Source: Arion vulgaris
Lineage: Eukaryota > Mollusca > Gastropoda > Stylommatophora > Arionidae
Direction: 5' to 3'
Length of the DNA stretch: 64,000 nt
NCBI GenBank assembly: GCA_020796225.1
Contig: CM036753.1
Location: forward strand, 69,121,865 to 69,185,864
Position 1 is the stretch's first letter. Each line of letters starts with the position of its first letter. Shown here in pieces: positions 54,085 through 63,544 of this stretch. The notes beneath the pieces are model-generated. The model had not been told where the DNA came from, did no database searches, and saw only the letters and a list, made by a program, of their open reading frames with translations. The position numbers and the translations under genes were made by a program.

Positions 54085-54310
54085 ATGGCGAAACACGTAA
54101 TAACAAAGTACTGTAGTTTTACAAAATACAAAAATAATGACAATACATAGTAACGTTTCGACCAAAAGCCCTGTGAAATTTGTCACTCCTGTTATATCGT
54201 TTGCTTGATAAAGATCTTTTGGTTGAAACGTTGCTGTGTATTCTCATTGTTTTTGTATTGTGTAAAACTACACTACTTTGTTATTACGTGTTTCGCTATT
54301 CTGTATATAG
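54085..54310. mobile_element. Two Penelope-like 3' termini in inverted orientation
   Basis: Left arm 54085-54165 (minus strand) and right arm 54200-54300 (plus strand) both run from the GGTCGAAACGTT / GGTTGAAACGTTGC signature through TTTTTGTATT and TAAAACTAC to ACGTGTTTCG. Only the right one keeps the TTGATAAAG part. Confidence 0.75.
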
Positions 54311-54311
54311 T

Positions 54312-54545
54312 GGGTGTCTGTGGCTTAGCGGTAGTGAACTATATCTCAACCCAAGAGTACCTGGTTCAGATTCCACGGCGTGCAGTTTAGAAGCATATTT
54401 ATTCCTTTGGATTTTTACGAACTGTAAAAATGCACTCCATCGTTCAGAAAATAATGGCACACTATTGAACGTATGAGTGGTGCCTAGAAAACCAACGACT
54501 CGTTTACTGTGGTTAATAGCGATGTCCTGTAATAGGATAATGCCA
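54312..54545 (+). mobile_element. tRNA-SINE 2 copy
   Basis: GTGTCTGTGGCTTAGCGGTA (A box), CTGGTTCAGATTCCACGG (B box), GGATTTTTACGAACTG, CGTTCAGAAAATAATGGCAC and CGACTCGTTTACTG. Confidence 0.85.
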
Positions 54546-54640
54546 GATTCTCATTTTTCATCTCTATATTCTACAAGTTTAACGATGCCAATGTTATCAT
54601 GAAGGTCACCAAGAACGAGTGTCATCAAACTACTTTTCTC

Positions 54641-54796
54641 AGAATAAGAAATCGTCCATGTTTGCTCTATACGTTTACTAATCTCACTTACGTCCATTAG
54701 TTGTGTCTCTGTGGTCTCAGAATAAGAAATCGTCCATGTTTGCTCTATATGTTTACTAATCTCACTTACGTCCATTAGTTGTGTCGCTGTGGCGTA
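54641..54796. repeat. 78-bp tandem duplication at the edge of a SINE
   Basis: AGAATAAGAAATCGTCCATG recurs 78 bp later; the unit ends in TTAGTTGTGTCTCTGTGG / TTAGTTGTGTCGCTGTGG, which is the 5' start of the SINE at 54780. Confidence 0.9.
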
Positions 54797-55190
54797 AAGG
54801 TTAGGTGCTCGTTTCTCGTACATAACGTACCAGGCTCGCTCCCTCGTGAAGCCTTCTGGATATTTTCCCAGAGATCCCAGATCTCAGTGTAGGTGAGATC
54901 GAGTTTCTAGTCTATCGGTGACGGACGATAAAACGTAGGTCAATATTCTCAGAGCACGTAAAAGACCCTTGGCAGTTCAAAATCGAGAAGAACAGGCGGA
55001 AAAGTCGCTGCCCGAGGAAAATTCATTATAAAATTCCTGCAAAACATCTTCACCATCGTCAACATTACATCGGAACCATCGTCGGTGCTACGGAGCTCGT
55101 ACACTGTAGCGGATATAGTCCTGTGTAAGAAAGAGATCGGAGCACGTATAGTTACTCATAGTGATGATGATGCCCTATCAATCAATTAAT
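54780..55190 (+). mobile_element. tRNA-SINE 4, long copy (~400 bp)
   Basis: Head TGTGTCGCTGTGGCGTAAAG and GTTAGGTGCTCG, weak B box, then CCCAGATCTCAGTGTAGGTG, ACGGACGATAAAACGTAG, GCAAAACATCTTCACCATC, GGTGCTACGGAGCTC, AAGAAAGAGATCGGAGCACG and GTGATGATGATGCCC, followed by ATCAATCAAT. Confidence 0.8.
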
Positions 55191-55217
55191 CACTGCTGCA
55201 ATTCCTGCTTTTAAGGG

Positions 55218-55371
55218 GTCACAAAAGCTCCCTGTTAGTGCGGGCTAAATTCCGCGGGCTGGCAGAAAAGCCACAGGTTCTCCAAATTTACGGTTCTCGT
55301 GGCACCGAAGGGTTACGATGTCCATGGCACCGAGCTGAAGAGCTTTCAGCTCAAGTGCTTCTGGATCATAT
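55218..55371 (+). mobile_element. tRNA-SINE 3, 5'-truncated
   Basis: TGCGGGCTAAATTCCGCGGG (B-box region), GGCAGAAAAGCCACAGG, GGCACCGAAGGGTTACGATG and GGCACCGAGCTGAAGAGC. Confidence 0.8.
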
Positions 55372-55544
55372 AAACAAAAATTTTGAAAAGGTCACAAATC
55401 CTGAGCGTCAATGGCAGTAGTTCCGGCAGACCCAGGATGGAGGATAGAAACCTCGATAGATACAACATTTCCTCATAAAGAAACCATGTTTAGATCTTTG
55501 AATGATGGACTGAGTATCTTCTCTCGTGAACGGAATCTTAGAGT

Positions 55545-56440
55545 GCCACAGAAGGGAAGCAGTAACTCCCTTAACTATAATCCTTATAAAGAATATATTT
55601 ATCCTGCACTATTACGTTCACAGAAGGAAGCAGTAACTCCTTAACTATAATCCTTATAAAGAATATATTTATCCTGCCTATTACGCTCACAGAAGGAAGC
55701 AGTAACTCCCTTAACTATAATCCTTATAAAGAATATATTTATCCTGCACTATTACGATAGCACAGAAGGGAAGCAGTAACTCCCTTAACTATAATCCTTA
55801 TAAAGAATATATTTATCCTGCACTATTACGATAGCACAGAGGAAGCATAACTCCTAACTATAATCCTTATAAAGAATATATTTATCCTGCACTATTACGA
55901 TAGCACAGAAGGGAAGCAGTAACTCCCTTAACTATAATCCTATAAAGATATATTTATCCTGCACTATTACGATAGCACAGAAGGAAGCATACTCTAACTA
56001 TAATCCTATAAAGAATATATTTATCCTGCATATTAGATAGCAAGAGGAAGCATCTCCTTAACTATAATCCTTATAAGAATATATTTATCCTGCACTATTA
56101 GCTGCACAGAAGAAGCAGTAACTCTAACTATAATCCTTATAAAGAATATATTTATCCTGCACTATTACGCTGCACAGAAGGAAGCAGTAACTCCTTAACT
56201 ATAATCCTTATAAAGATATATTTACCTGCATATTACGCTCGCACAGAAGGAAGCAGTAACTCCTTAACTATAATCCTTATAAAGAATTATTTTATCCTGC
56301 ACTGTTCCTCGCACAGAGGGAAGCAGTAACCCCTAACTATAATCCTATAAAGAATATATTTATCCTCACTATTACGCTCGCACAGAAGGAAGTCATAACT
56401 CCTAACATAATCCTTATAAAGAAATATTTATCATATCTTA
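55545..56440. repeat. 74-bp minisatellite, about 12 copies
   Basis: Unit AGAAGGGAAGCAGTAACTCC, CTTAACTATAATCCTTATAA, AGAATATATTTATCCTGCAC, TATTACGATAGCAC. Many single-base losses, especially in runs of G and C. Confidence 0.95.
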
Positions 56441-56526
56441 ACCATCGCTAGACACCTTTACTTTTTCTTTTCTACTATTGCATCATAGCATCAGGATAAG
56501 AAAAGATTTCTAGAACGGGCTTTTGT

Positions 56527-56708
56527 ACCCGCCTGCCCAACGTGTTCGCAGCGTTGAACGACCTGCAAGACCCTATGATGCGGTTCTATTCTGCGGACTG
56601 GCGAAAAGCCAAAGTTCTCCAGATTTAGGTGTTCGTGGCACGAACCGAAGGGTTACCATGTCTATGGCACGAACCGAAGAGCTAAAGCTCAAGTGCTTCT
56701 GGATCGAA
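56527..56708 (+). mobile_element. tRNA-SINE 3 copy
   Basis: TACCCGCCTGCCCAACGTGT, TCGCAGCGTTGAACGACC (A-box region), CGGTTCTATTCTGC (B box altered), then GGCACGAACCGAAGGGTTAC and GGCACGAACCGAAGAGC. Confidence 0.82.
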
Positions 56709-56709
56709 A

Positions 56710-56850
56710 AACCAAAAACGGGTTTTGTATGCGCTTTATAAACAGTGTTTTCGTCGTCTCTGTTATCTCTGAGGTCCACCTTTGCGTGGACGGCCTTTTG
56801 GTTTACATCCACTGTATCGGAGTAAAGTTGCTCTTTTAACCATGCTTATA
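56710..56850 (-). mobile_element. LINE-D 3' fragment
   Basis: Minus strand 'AVHAKVDLRDNRDDENTVYK' region; same end as 5440-5700. Confidence 0.6.
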
Positions 56851-56864
56851 TTTTGAATTAATTC

Positions 56865-56935
56865 AAGTACACTTGACTTAGAGATACACTTGACTTAGAG
56901 ATATACTTGACTTAGAGATATACTCGACTTGTGCG
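56865..56935. repeat. ~20-bp tandem repeat, four copies
   Basis: TACTTGACTTAGAGATA repeated with small changes. Confidence 0.85.
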
Positions 56936-57149
56936 AGAACAAAGTCTAGTAGAACATTAAAAAGCTAAGAGCTCTTGAACATAATGTTGTCATATCCGTA
57001 CTCTATCGATACTTGTTATTTGATAAGTACCCGAACAAGTGTTTACTTCACTGTATGATCATGTATCATGCTCATGTATGATCTTAGAATTGTTCTCAAG
57101 TATTTTATAAGTGATGACAAACATATGCGCAGATATCTTTTAAGTGGTT

Positions 57150-57392
57150 ACCGGGGTCCAAATTTGGGGTGTAAAGAATAGAACCACTGCTATCTGCCAC
57201 GCATGTCGTAAGAGGCGATTAAGGAGGTTAGGCTGAAATCGGATGCACGTGTCCTAAACGTGTAGAAGTATATGCGTTTTAGGGCCTACCAAACCAATGT
57301 GCAATGTATACACGTTCTTGGCAAAGATCAAACATATCACAAAGAGTGATTAAAATTGGTCGTAAAGAACGAACGCAAAGAAGAAGAAGATC
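57150..57392 (+). mobile_element. Core-SINE type I, best plus-strand copy
   Basis: AGTGGTTACCGGGGTCC, AAAGAATAGAACCACTG, CATGTCGTAAGAGGCGATTA, CACGTGTCCTAAACGTGTAG, CCAAACCAATGTGCAATG, GATTAAAATTGGTCGTAAAG and AACGCAAAGAAGAAGAAG. About 243 bp. Confidence 0.9.
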
Positions 57393-57529
57393 TGTTAAGA
57401 ACTGTAGGGCAACAAAATAGCCCATCTTTACGACATATATTTCAACTCTTTATCACTTAATGCTATGAGACATAATCAAGTACTGAACAACACATATTTT
57501 TGCAGCACAGTGTCATGATAGTGAGACAT

Positions 57530-57640
57530 TTATAGAACTGGCTCTTGTATGCAATTCGTGCATGTCATCTTTGACTGTCTCTGCTATTGTATTGTCTACA
57601 TTTAACGTAGACGTCTTTTTGTTTTGTATCCGCTGTATGA
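57530..57640 (-). mobile_element. LINE-D 3' fragment
   Basis: Minus strand parallels 56710-56830 with an altered centre (CTACGTTAAATGTAG). Confidence 0.5.
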
Positions 57641-57765
57641 TCTGTGAAAGAGCAAAAATAACAATCACACAAGCCTCCAGAACAGCGCAAAACAAAAACA
57701 GAAAACCACGACACTGGGCAACAACACGGTAGCATTGTGACGACAAAAGAAGAAGAAGAAGATCC
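57640..57765 (+). mobile_element. LINE-E 3' end
   Basis: GCAAAAATAACAATCACACA, GCCTCCAGAACAGCGC, GGCAACAACACGGTAGCA, GACGACAAAAGAAGAAGAAG, as at 36160-36280. Confidence 0.7.
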
Positions 57766-57769
57766 ACTG

Positions 57770-57903
57770 TATTTGAGCTTTGTGCAATACTCTCGGTAGG
57801 TGGCGTGCCATTTCTGCTGAGAGGGACCGAGCCAGATGGGGTAAAACCCGGTGCAATGAAGTCAATCTTTCGGCTTTTAAACCCTTTAGACGTTTGAGAG
57901 ATA
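57770..57903 (+). mobile_element. tRNA-SINE 1, 3' half
   Basis: Lacks the head; starts near TTGTGCAATACTCTCGGTAG and ends CTTTAGACGTTTGAGAGATA, exactly where the Penelope-like frame begins. Confidence 0.85.
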
Positions 57904-57904
57904 T

Positions 57905-59815
57905 GCCTTTTATATGCTCCCCAAAATTCATAAACTGAACAATCCGGGTAGGCCCATCGTTTCTGCTTGCTCTTGTCCTACGGAACATATCTCCGAATTT
58001 CTTGATAGTATCTTCAATCCTATAGTCACCACACTACCTTCATTCTTGAAAGATACGAACCACACCTTGTCTGTTTTTCGTCTATTGAGTTGTTGCCTGG
58101 CAGGACTTACCGTCTCTTCCTCCTTGATGTGTGCTCATTGTACACCTCCATACCTCATTCCGACGGACTTCAAGCTCTCCAGTTCTTTCTCGACAGGAGA
58201 ACTAACCCACTTGTCTCCACCTCGGCTCTCCTTCGTCTTGCAGAACTAGTACTAACTCTCAACTCCTTTCAGTTCAATGACCAGTTCTTTGAGCAGATCA
58301 GTGGGGTCGCCATGGGTACTAAAATGGGACCCAGTTATGCTTGTCTATTCATGGGTCATCTTGAGCACCTAGTATGGAATTCCTATGATGGCCCTCTTCC
58401 GTCTGTGTATCATAGATACATTGATGATTGTATTGGCATTACCGATATGCCTGAAGCCGATTTGTCACGCTTCATTAATTTCATTAATGTCTTCAATCCG
58501 GCTATTCGGTTTACATCACACATCTCTACCTCTTGTGTCAACTTTCTTGACATCACTATCACTATCAGCCTATCCACCATCACTACATCAGTTTACTACA
58601 AGCCTACTGATGCACATAGTTTTCTTCTTTATACCTCTTCCCATTCCCAGGCTTGTCGTGATTCTTTACCATTCTCTCAACTCTTGCGCCTTCGTCGCCT
58701 CTGTAGCGAGGACGACGATTTTCTCGATAGAGCTCACGAGATGCTGGATTTCTTTCGTAAGCGCTTATACCCGGATAAGGTGCTTGCTTCTGCTATGCGG
58801 CGCGTTCAACAAATTTCTCGCCAGGACGCTCTCTCTAACCAGCATAGAACTTTCAATTCTGACAGGGTGAAACTTGTCTTAACTTTCCACCCTCATAGTT
58901 CCCTTGTGAAGAAAATCTTATTCCGTCATCTCTCCATTCTTCAGTCTGATCCTGAGACACGTTCAATCTTCCAACACTATCCTTTGGTGGCGTACAGACG
59001 GGACAGAAGCCTTAAGGATATGTTGGTTCACAGTCGCCTCAAGCCTAATATCCAGAGTCATTTTGGCACCATCCAGTGTGCCGTCGGCGCTGCAACACTT
59101 GTGCTTATGTCATACAGACCCGCACGGTGTCTTTTCCAAAAGCCACGTTCGTTGTTGAAGACAGTTTCACATGCGAGTCCCGTAATATTATCTATGCCAT
59201 TATCTGCAAGCGGTGCAACAAGGCCTATATTGGGAAACCGGCAGGAGACTCAGTGACCGATTCGCCCAACACTTGCGCGATATTACGCCAATGCTCTGTG
59301 ACCCCTGTAGCTACCCATTTCAATGATACTGGCCATTCAGGAGCTTGCGATGCCCAGGTCACAGCCATCCGATCATGTTCCTCTGATGATCGTAGTCGAT
59401 TTGCTCTGGAGAATCGGTTGATTTCTTTGTATGGTACCTTGCGACCACGCGGCTCAACGTATTACATTCTTATGCTTCTTAGTACTTTCTCTTCCTATGC
59501 TTTGTACTCTATATGGGTATATGTTGCATGTATTCAAGTTATATATTTACTAGATGTTTCATTGTTTCTTTTCCGTTCTATTTCTAGTTTTTATGTGTGT
59601 TTTTGTGTTACATTTATTTCGTTATTCGTTTTTATTCCAGCTTTTGCTTAGATACGTTTGTATTTGGTCGTCCATTTGTGTTTCATTTTAATTTGTCACT
59701 CCTGTTTGTTCGTTTGCTTGATAAAGGCCTTGTTGGTCGAAACGTTGCTGTTTATCGTCACTGTTTCTGTTTTTGTAAAACTATAGTACTTTGTTTGTAC
59801 GTGTTTCACTGTATT
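57905..59815 (+). pseudogene. Penelope-like element: reverse transcriptase plus GIY-YIG endonuclease, frameshifted
   Basis: The frame opens with '[20 protein letters not shown]' and '[13 protein letters not shown]', the usual entry into a Penelope RT. A shift near 58090 leads to a 388-codon frame: '[20 protein letters not shown]' (motif A region), 'QISGVAMGTKMGPSYACLFM' (motif B), YRYIDD-type box reading HRYIDD with catalytic Asp pair at 58423-58428 (motif C), 'CVNFLDITI' and 'VYYKPTDAHSFL'. Another shift near 59075 leads to the endonuclease: 'NIIYAIICKRCNKAYIG' (59175-59232), then an ETGRRLSDRFAQHLRDI segment in the next frame, then 'THFNDTGHS' and 'ALENRLISLYGT' back in the former one. These are GIY-YIG, the catalytic Arg, His and Glu. 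The 3' UTR ends with the TTGATAAAG hairpin (59718-59745). 5' end missing. Confidence 0.92.
59718..59745 (+). ncRNA. Conserved 3' hairpin of the Penelope-like element
   Basis: TTGATAAA, then GGCC and GGTC forming a stem, then GAAACG. Counterparts at 6014, 10519, 16469, 49806 and 54205 change both sides of the stem (GATC/GATC, GATC/GGTC, GATC/GGTT), which argues for a kept RNA structure. Its layout recalls the CUGANGA - stem - GAAA core of hammerhead ribozymes, known from other Penelope-like elements, but activity cannot be judged. Confidence 0.5.
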
Positions 59816-59819
59816 TGAG

Positions 59820-60050
59820 CAACATTACCCTTTGTAACTTACAATCTTTTGATAATCTACTTGTGTGGCCTAACCATTTAATTTTTAGTTTTTTGTTGAA
59901 GATGAAAAACATGTTATCCTGACTTTTTCTGATGTCTTCATTTACCAATAGGTATTTTCTTGATACTCCCAGCATTATGCGTAAACATTTCAACTCTGTC
60001 GTGACTAGTTTTTGTTATCAATTGTAATTGTCTTGTAATGTAATATCGTC
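59820..60050 (-). mobile_element. LINE-D fragment
   Basis: Minus-strand frame 'KCLRIMLGVSRKYLLVNEDI' and 'KIKWLGHTSRLSKDCKLQRV', the C-terminal region of a LINE RT. Confidence 0.7.
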
Positions 60051-60099
60051 ATCAGGCAGTTCCTGCACGTAGTGTAATAAATTGTTGACTTGTCTGTAT

Positions 60100-60290
60100 C
60101 AAAGTAGTCAGCAAAGTGGTTAGTACTCTAGCTTTCTAGACGCGTAGCTCAAGGTTCAAATCTTCCATTTAGAGGGAAGATTTTCATACCGACACTCAGG
60201 TCAATCCAACATCAAATTGATACAAGAAATACTGGAAATTATGATGTTGTCCGCTCCACATCACCAATTGTATGTCGTTGCTCCAAGAAA
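60100..60290 (+). mobile_element. tRNA-like SINE, family uncertain
   Basis: CAGCAAAGTGGTTAGTACTC (A-box region) and CAAGGTTCAAATCTTCC (B box), then CATACCGACACTCAGG and GTCCGCTCCACATCACC. It shares the last phrase with 4160. Confidence 0.55.
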
Positions 60291-60344
60291 ATTAAGCGTA
60301 TAACTACGAATTCCACAATATACCACAGTAGTGTAACACAGAAG

Positions 60345-60565
60345 TGTGGCGTCTGTGGCTTAGGGGACTCGGTCTATTAACCCCGAGGCTCTGAGTTCGA
60401 ATCACGCCGCGGAAAGTTTGGGTGCAAATTGTTCCGCCAGGATTTTTACAAAAGGACTACGCACCACCCGTTCAGAAAGCAATGGCAAACTACTGAATGT
60501 AATAATGTCTAGAGATATCACAAACAGCGTTAAAAAATGGGGAGGGGGTTGATTCGCAAAGTCAT
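60345..60565 (+). mobile_element. tRNA-SINE 2 copy
   Basis: GCGTCTGTGGCTTAGGGGAC (A box), GAGTTCGAATCACGCCG (B box), GTTTGGGTGCAAATTGTT, CCGTTCAGAAAGCAATGGC and ATCACAAACAGCGTTAAAAA. Confidence 0.87.
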
Positions 60566-60599
60566 GTAAAGGATATGCAATTAACTTTAGTGTAACACC

Positions 60600-61320
60600 G
60601 CATTCCCAATTGACAACAGTTGCGTATTCTCTACTGCGTGAAGGTAAGGTTTTTGCAATTCGCTTCTAAAGTACTCGGTTCATATTCTACATGGAGCGAT
60701 CGGAATATTTTTTTCAGAGATCCATGACCTCAGTGTAGGTGAGATCAAGTTCCTAATCCTATCGGATATGGACGATAAAATGTAGTTCTTGTGTTCATAA
60801 TGAGCACCATCGGCCTTGGTAGTTAAAAATCGGTAAGAGTAGTCTGATAAGCAGCTGCACATGCAACATTCTTTACAAAATATTGAAATAAAATTTATAC
60901 CAAATTTTCCCCATCCTAAAACTTTACATCGAGGACTCTCGATAGTGCTACAGAGCTGGAGCAATGCCAGGAAGATCTATCTGTTTAAGAAAGAGATCGG
61001 ATTACACACGCTTATTCGCCGAAGTGCAATAATCTTCTTCTTCTTCTTCTTTGCGTTCGTTCTTTACGATCAATTTTAATCACTCTTTGTGATATGTTTG
61101 ATCTTTGCCACGAACGTGTATACGTGCACATTGGTTTGGTAGGCCCTAAACGCATAGACTTCTACACCTTTAGGACACGTGCATCCGATTTCAGCCAAAC
61201 CTCCTTAATCGCCTCTTACGACATGCGTGGCAGATAACAGTGGTTCTATTCTTTACACCTCAAATTTGGACCCCGGTAACCACTCTGACGAGTGCAATGA
61301 TGATTGTCCTTTCAATCTTG
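60600..61320 (+). mobile_element. tRNA-SINE 4 interrupted by a core-SINE
   Basis: CATGACCTCAGTGTAGGTGA, ATGGACGATAAAATGTAG, GGTAAGAGTAGTCTGATAAG, CATCGAGGACTCTCGATAG, AAGAAAGAGATCGGATTAC run as in 54780-55190. The end AGTGCAAT is split by the element at 61034-61290. Confidence 0.82.
61034..61290 (-). mobile_element. Core-SINE type I inserted in tRNA-SINE 4
   Basis: Full-length minus-strand copy. Flanks AGTGCAATAAT (61023-61033) and AGTGCAATGAT (61291-61301) are a target-site duplication with one mismatch. The insertion is younger than its host SINE. Confidence 0.92.
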
Positions 61321-61389
61321 ATTCAAGTCTGTCTGTGGATGCATAGATAAACGGCAAACCCGATGCCTGTCTGGAGGGCTTTTAGACAC

Positions 61390-61648
61390 TGTTTACAGGG
61401 AATGATTTGTTGATGTAGCAATACTTTTCTGGAATTGTCTTCTGTGTTCAGGCTGTGCTCTTTCAGAAGCTTCACAAACAACTGCACGGGACGAAGTAAT
61501 GTATCTCAAGAGGTCTGATCTTGTTGCTGCAGCTTCTAATGTGTCAGCGTTTCTACCAAATCTTTTTGTGTGAGGTCTTGGGCTTGTCTTTGAAACAATT
61601 CTATTGATCAATCTGTGAGGGTTAACCCTTCTGCAGTTTACCAAATTA
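61390..61648 (-). other. Minus-strand open frame of unknown nature
   Basis: 83 codons, MVNCRRVNPHRLINRIVSKT onward, basic, ending at 61393. The 'SKTSPRPHTKRFGRNADTLE' style resembles pieces of mobile-element proteins, but no family could be named and no second copy is in the window. Confidence 0.3.
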
Positions 61649-61728
61649 GAGTTTACATTTGGGAGTCAAAATTATGGTATGCAAGCTTCATGACCTTCCC
61701 ATCGGATCTATGACTTTAATAAGATACT

Positions 61729-63303
61729 TTGGGGGTCTATGACGAAGTGTTTAAGACGTTTGCCAGAAGTTTTGATACTTTGGGGGTCTATGACGAAGTG
61801 TTTAAGACGTTTGCCAGAAGTTTTGATACTTTGGGGGTCTATGACGAAGTGTTTAAGACGTTTGCCAGAAGTTTTGATACTTTGGGGGTCTATGACGAAG
61901 TGTTTAAGACGTTTGCCAGAAGTTTTGATACTTTGGGGGGTCTATGACGAAGTGTTTAAGACGTTTGCCAGAAGTTTTGATACTTTGGGGGTCTATGACG
62001 AAGTGTTTAAGACGTTTGCCAGAAGTTTTGATACTTTGGGGGGTCTATGACGAAGTGTTTAAGACGTTTGCCAGAAGTTTTGATACTTTGGGGGGTCTAT
62101 GACGAAGTGTTTAAGACGTTTGCCAGAAGTTTTGATACTTTGGAGAGTCTATGACATGAGGTTTAAGACGTTTCCAGAAGTTTGATACTTTGGGAGTCTA
62201 TGACGAAGTGTTTAAGACGTTTGCCAGAAGTTTTGATACTTTGGGGGTCTATGACGAAGTGTTTAAGACGTTTGCCAGAAGTTTTGATACTTTGGGGGTC
62301 TATGACGAAGTGTTTAAGACGTTTGCCAGAAGTTTTGATACTTTGGGGGTCTATGACGAAGTGTTTAAGACGTTTGCCAGAAGTTTTGATACTTTGGGGG
62401 TCTATGACGAAGTGTTTAAGACGTTTGCCAGAAGTTTTGATACTTTGGGGGTCTATGACGAAGTGTTTAAGACGTTTGCCAGAAGTTTTGATACTTTGGG
62501 GGGTCTATGACGAAGTGTTTAAGACGTTTGCCAGAAGTTTTGATACTTTGGGGGGTCTATGACGAAGTGTTTAAGACGTTTGCCAGAAGTTTTGATACTT
62601 TGGGGGTCTATGACGAAGTGTTTAAGACGTTTGCCAGAAGTTTTGATACTTTGGGGGTCTATGACGAAGTGTTTAAGACGTTTGCCAGAAGTTTTGATAC
62701 TTTGGGGGTCTATGACGAAGTGTTTAAGACGTTTGCCAGAAGTTTTGATACTTTGGGGGTCTATGACGAAGTGTTTAAGACGTTTGCCAGAAGTTTTGAT
62801 ACTTTGGGGGTCTATGACGAAGTGTTTAAGACGTTTGCCAGAAGTTTTGATACTTTGGGGGTCTATGACGAAGTGTTTAAGACGTTTGCCAGAAGTTTTG
62901 ATACTTTGGGGGGTCTATGACGAAGTGTTTAAGACGTTTGCCAGAAGTTTTGATACTTTGGGGGTCTATGACGAAGTGTTTAAGACGTTTGCCAGAAGTT
63001 TTGATACTTTGGGGGTCTATGACGAAGTGTTTAAGACGTTTGCCAGAAGTTTTGATACTTTGGGGGTCTATGACGAAGTGTTTAAGACGTTTGCCAGAAG
63101 TTTTGATACTTTGGGGGTCTATGACGAAGTGTTTAAGACGTTTGCCAGAAGTTTTGATACTTTGGGGGTCTATGACGAAGTGTTTAAGACGTTTGCCAGA
63201 AGTTTTGATACTTTGGGGGTCTATGACGAAGTGTTTAAGACGTTTGCCAGAAGTTTTGATACTTTGGGGGTCTATGACGAAGTGTTTAAGACGTTTGCCA
63301 GAA
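61729..63303. repeat. 51-bp minisatellite, about 31 copies, derived from a SINE head
   Basis: Unit GGGGGTCTATGACGAAGTGT, TTAAGACGTTTGCCAGAAGT, TTTGATACTTT. The first 40 bases correspond to the tRNA-SINE 1 head (GTCTCGTGGCTGAGTGGTTA, AGCCCTTTGCCTTGCGAG). The last unit continues straight into a SINE body at 63303. Extra G bases at a few unit borders shift the frame; long open frames are artefacts. Confidence 0.95.
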
Positions 63304-63505
63304 GTCTTGAAGGTTGTAGGTTCAAATCCGGACCGACATGTGCAATTTTGTCGGAGATCACTAGCATTGTTGCTAGAGCTAGAGAGTGTGTGATTTGTGC
63401 AACGCTTACAGCAGTTGGCGTGATATTTCTTCTAAGAGGGACGGAGCCATATGGGAAAACCCGGTGCAATGAAGTAAAGTAGCCTTTAAACCCTTTTTAG
63501 CATTT
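63256..63505 (+). mobile_element. tRNA-SINE 1 that seeded the minisatellite
   Basis: After the last 51-bp head: GTAGGTTCAAATCCGGACCG (B box), TTGCTAGAGCTAGAGAGTG, GGCGTGATATTTCTTCTAAG, AAAACCCGGTGCAATGAAGT. Confidence 0.88.
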
Positions 63506-63544
63506 TAATGAGCATAACTTCATGCACCAAATACATTGAAAGAC

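Noticed and set aside
61729..63482. Overlapping open frames with a repeated 'YDEVFKTFARSFDTLG' or 'MTKCLRRLPEVLILWG'
   Set aside because: They are two readings of the 51-bp SINE-head minisatellite.
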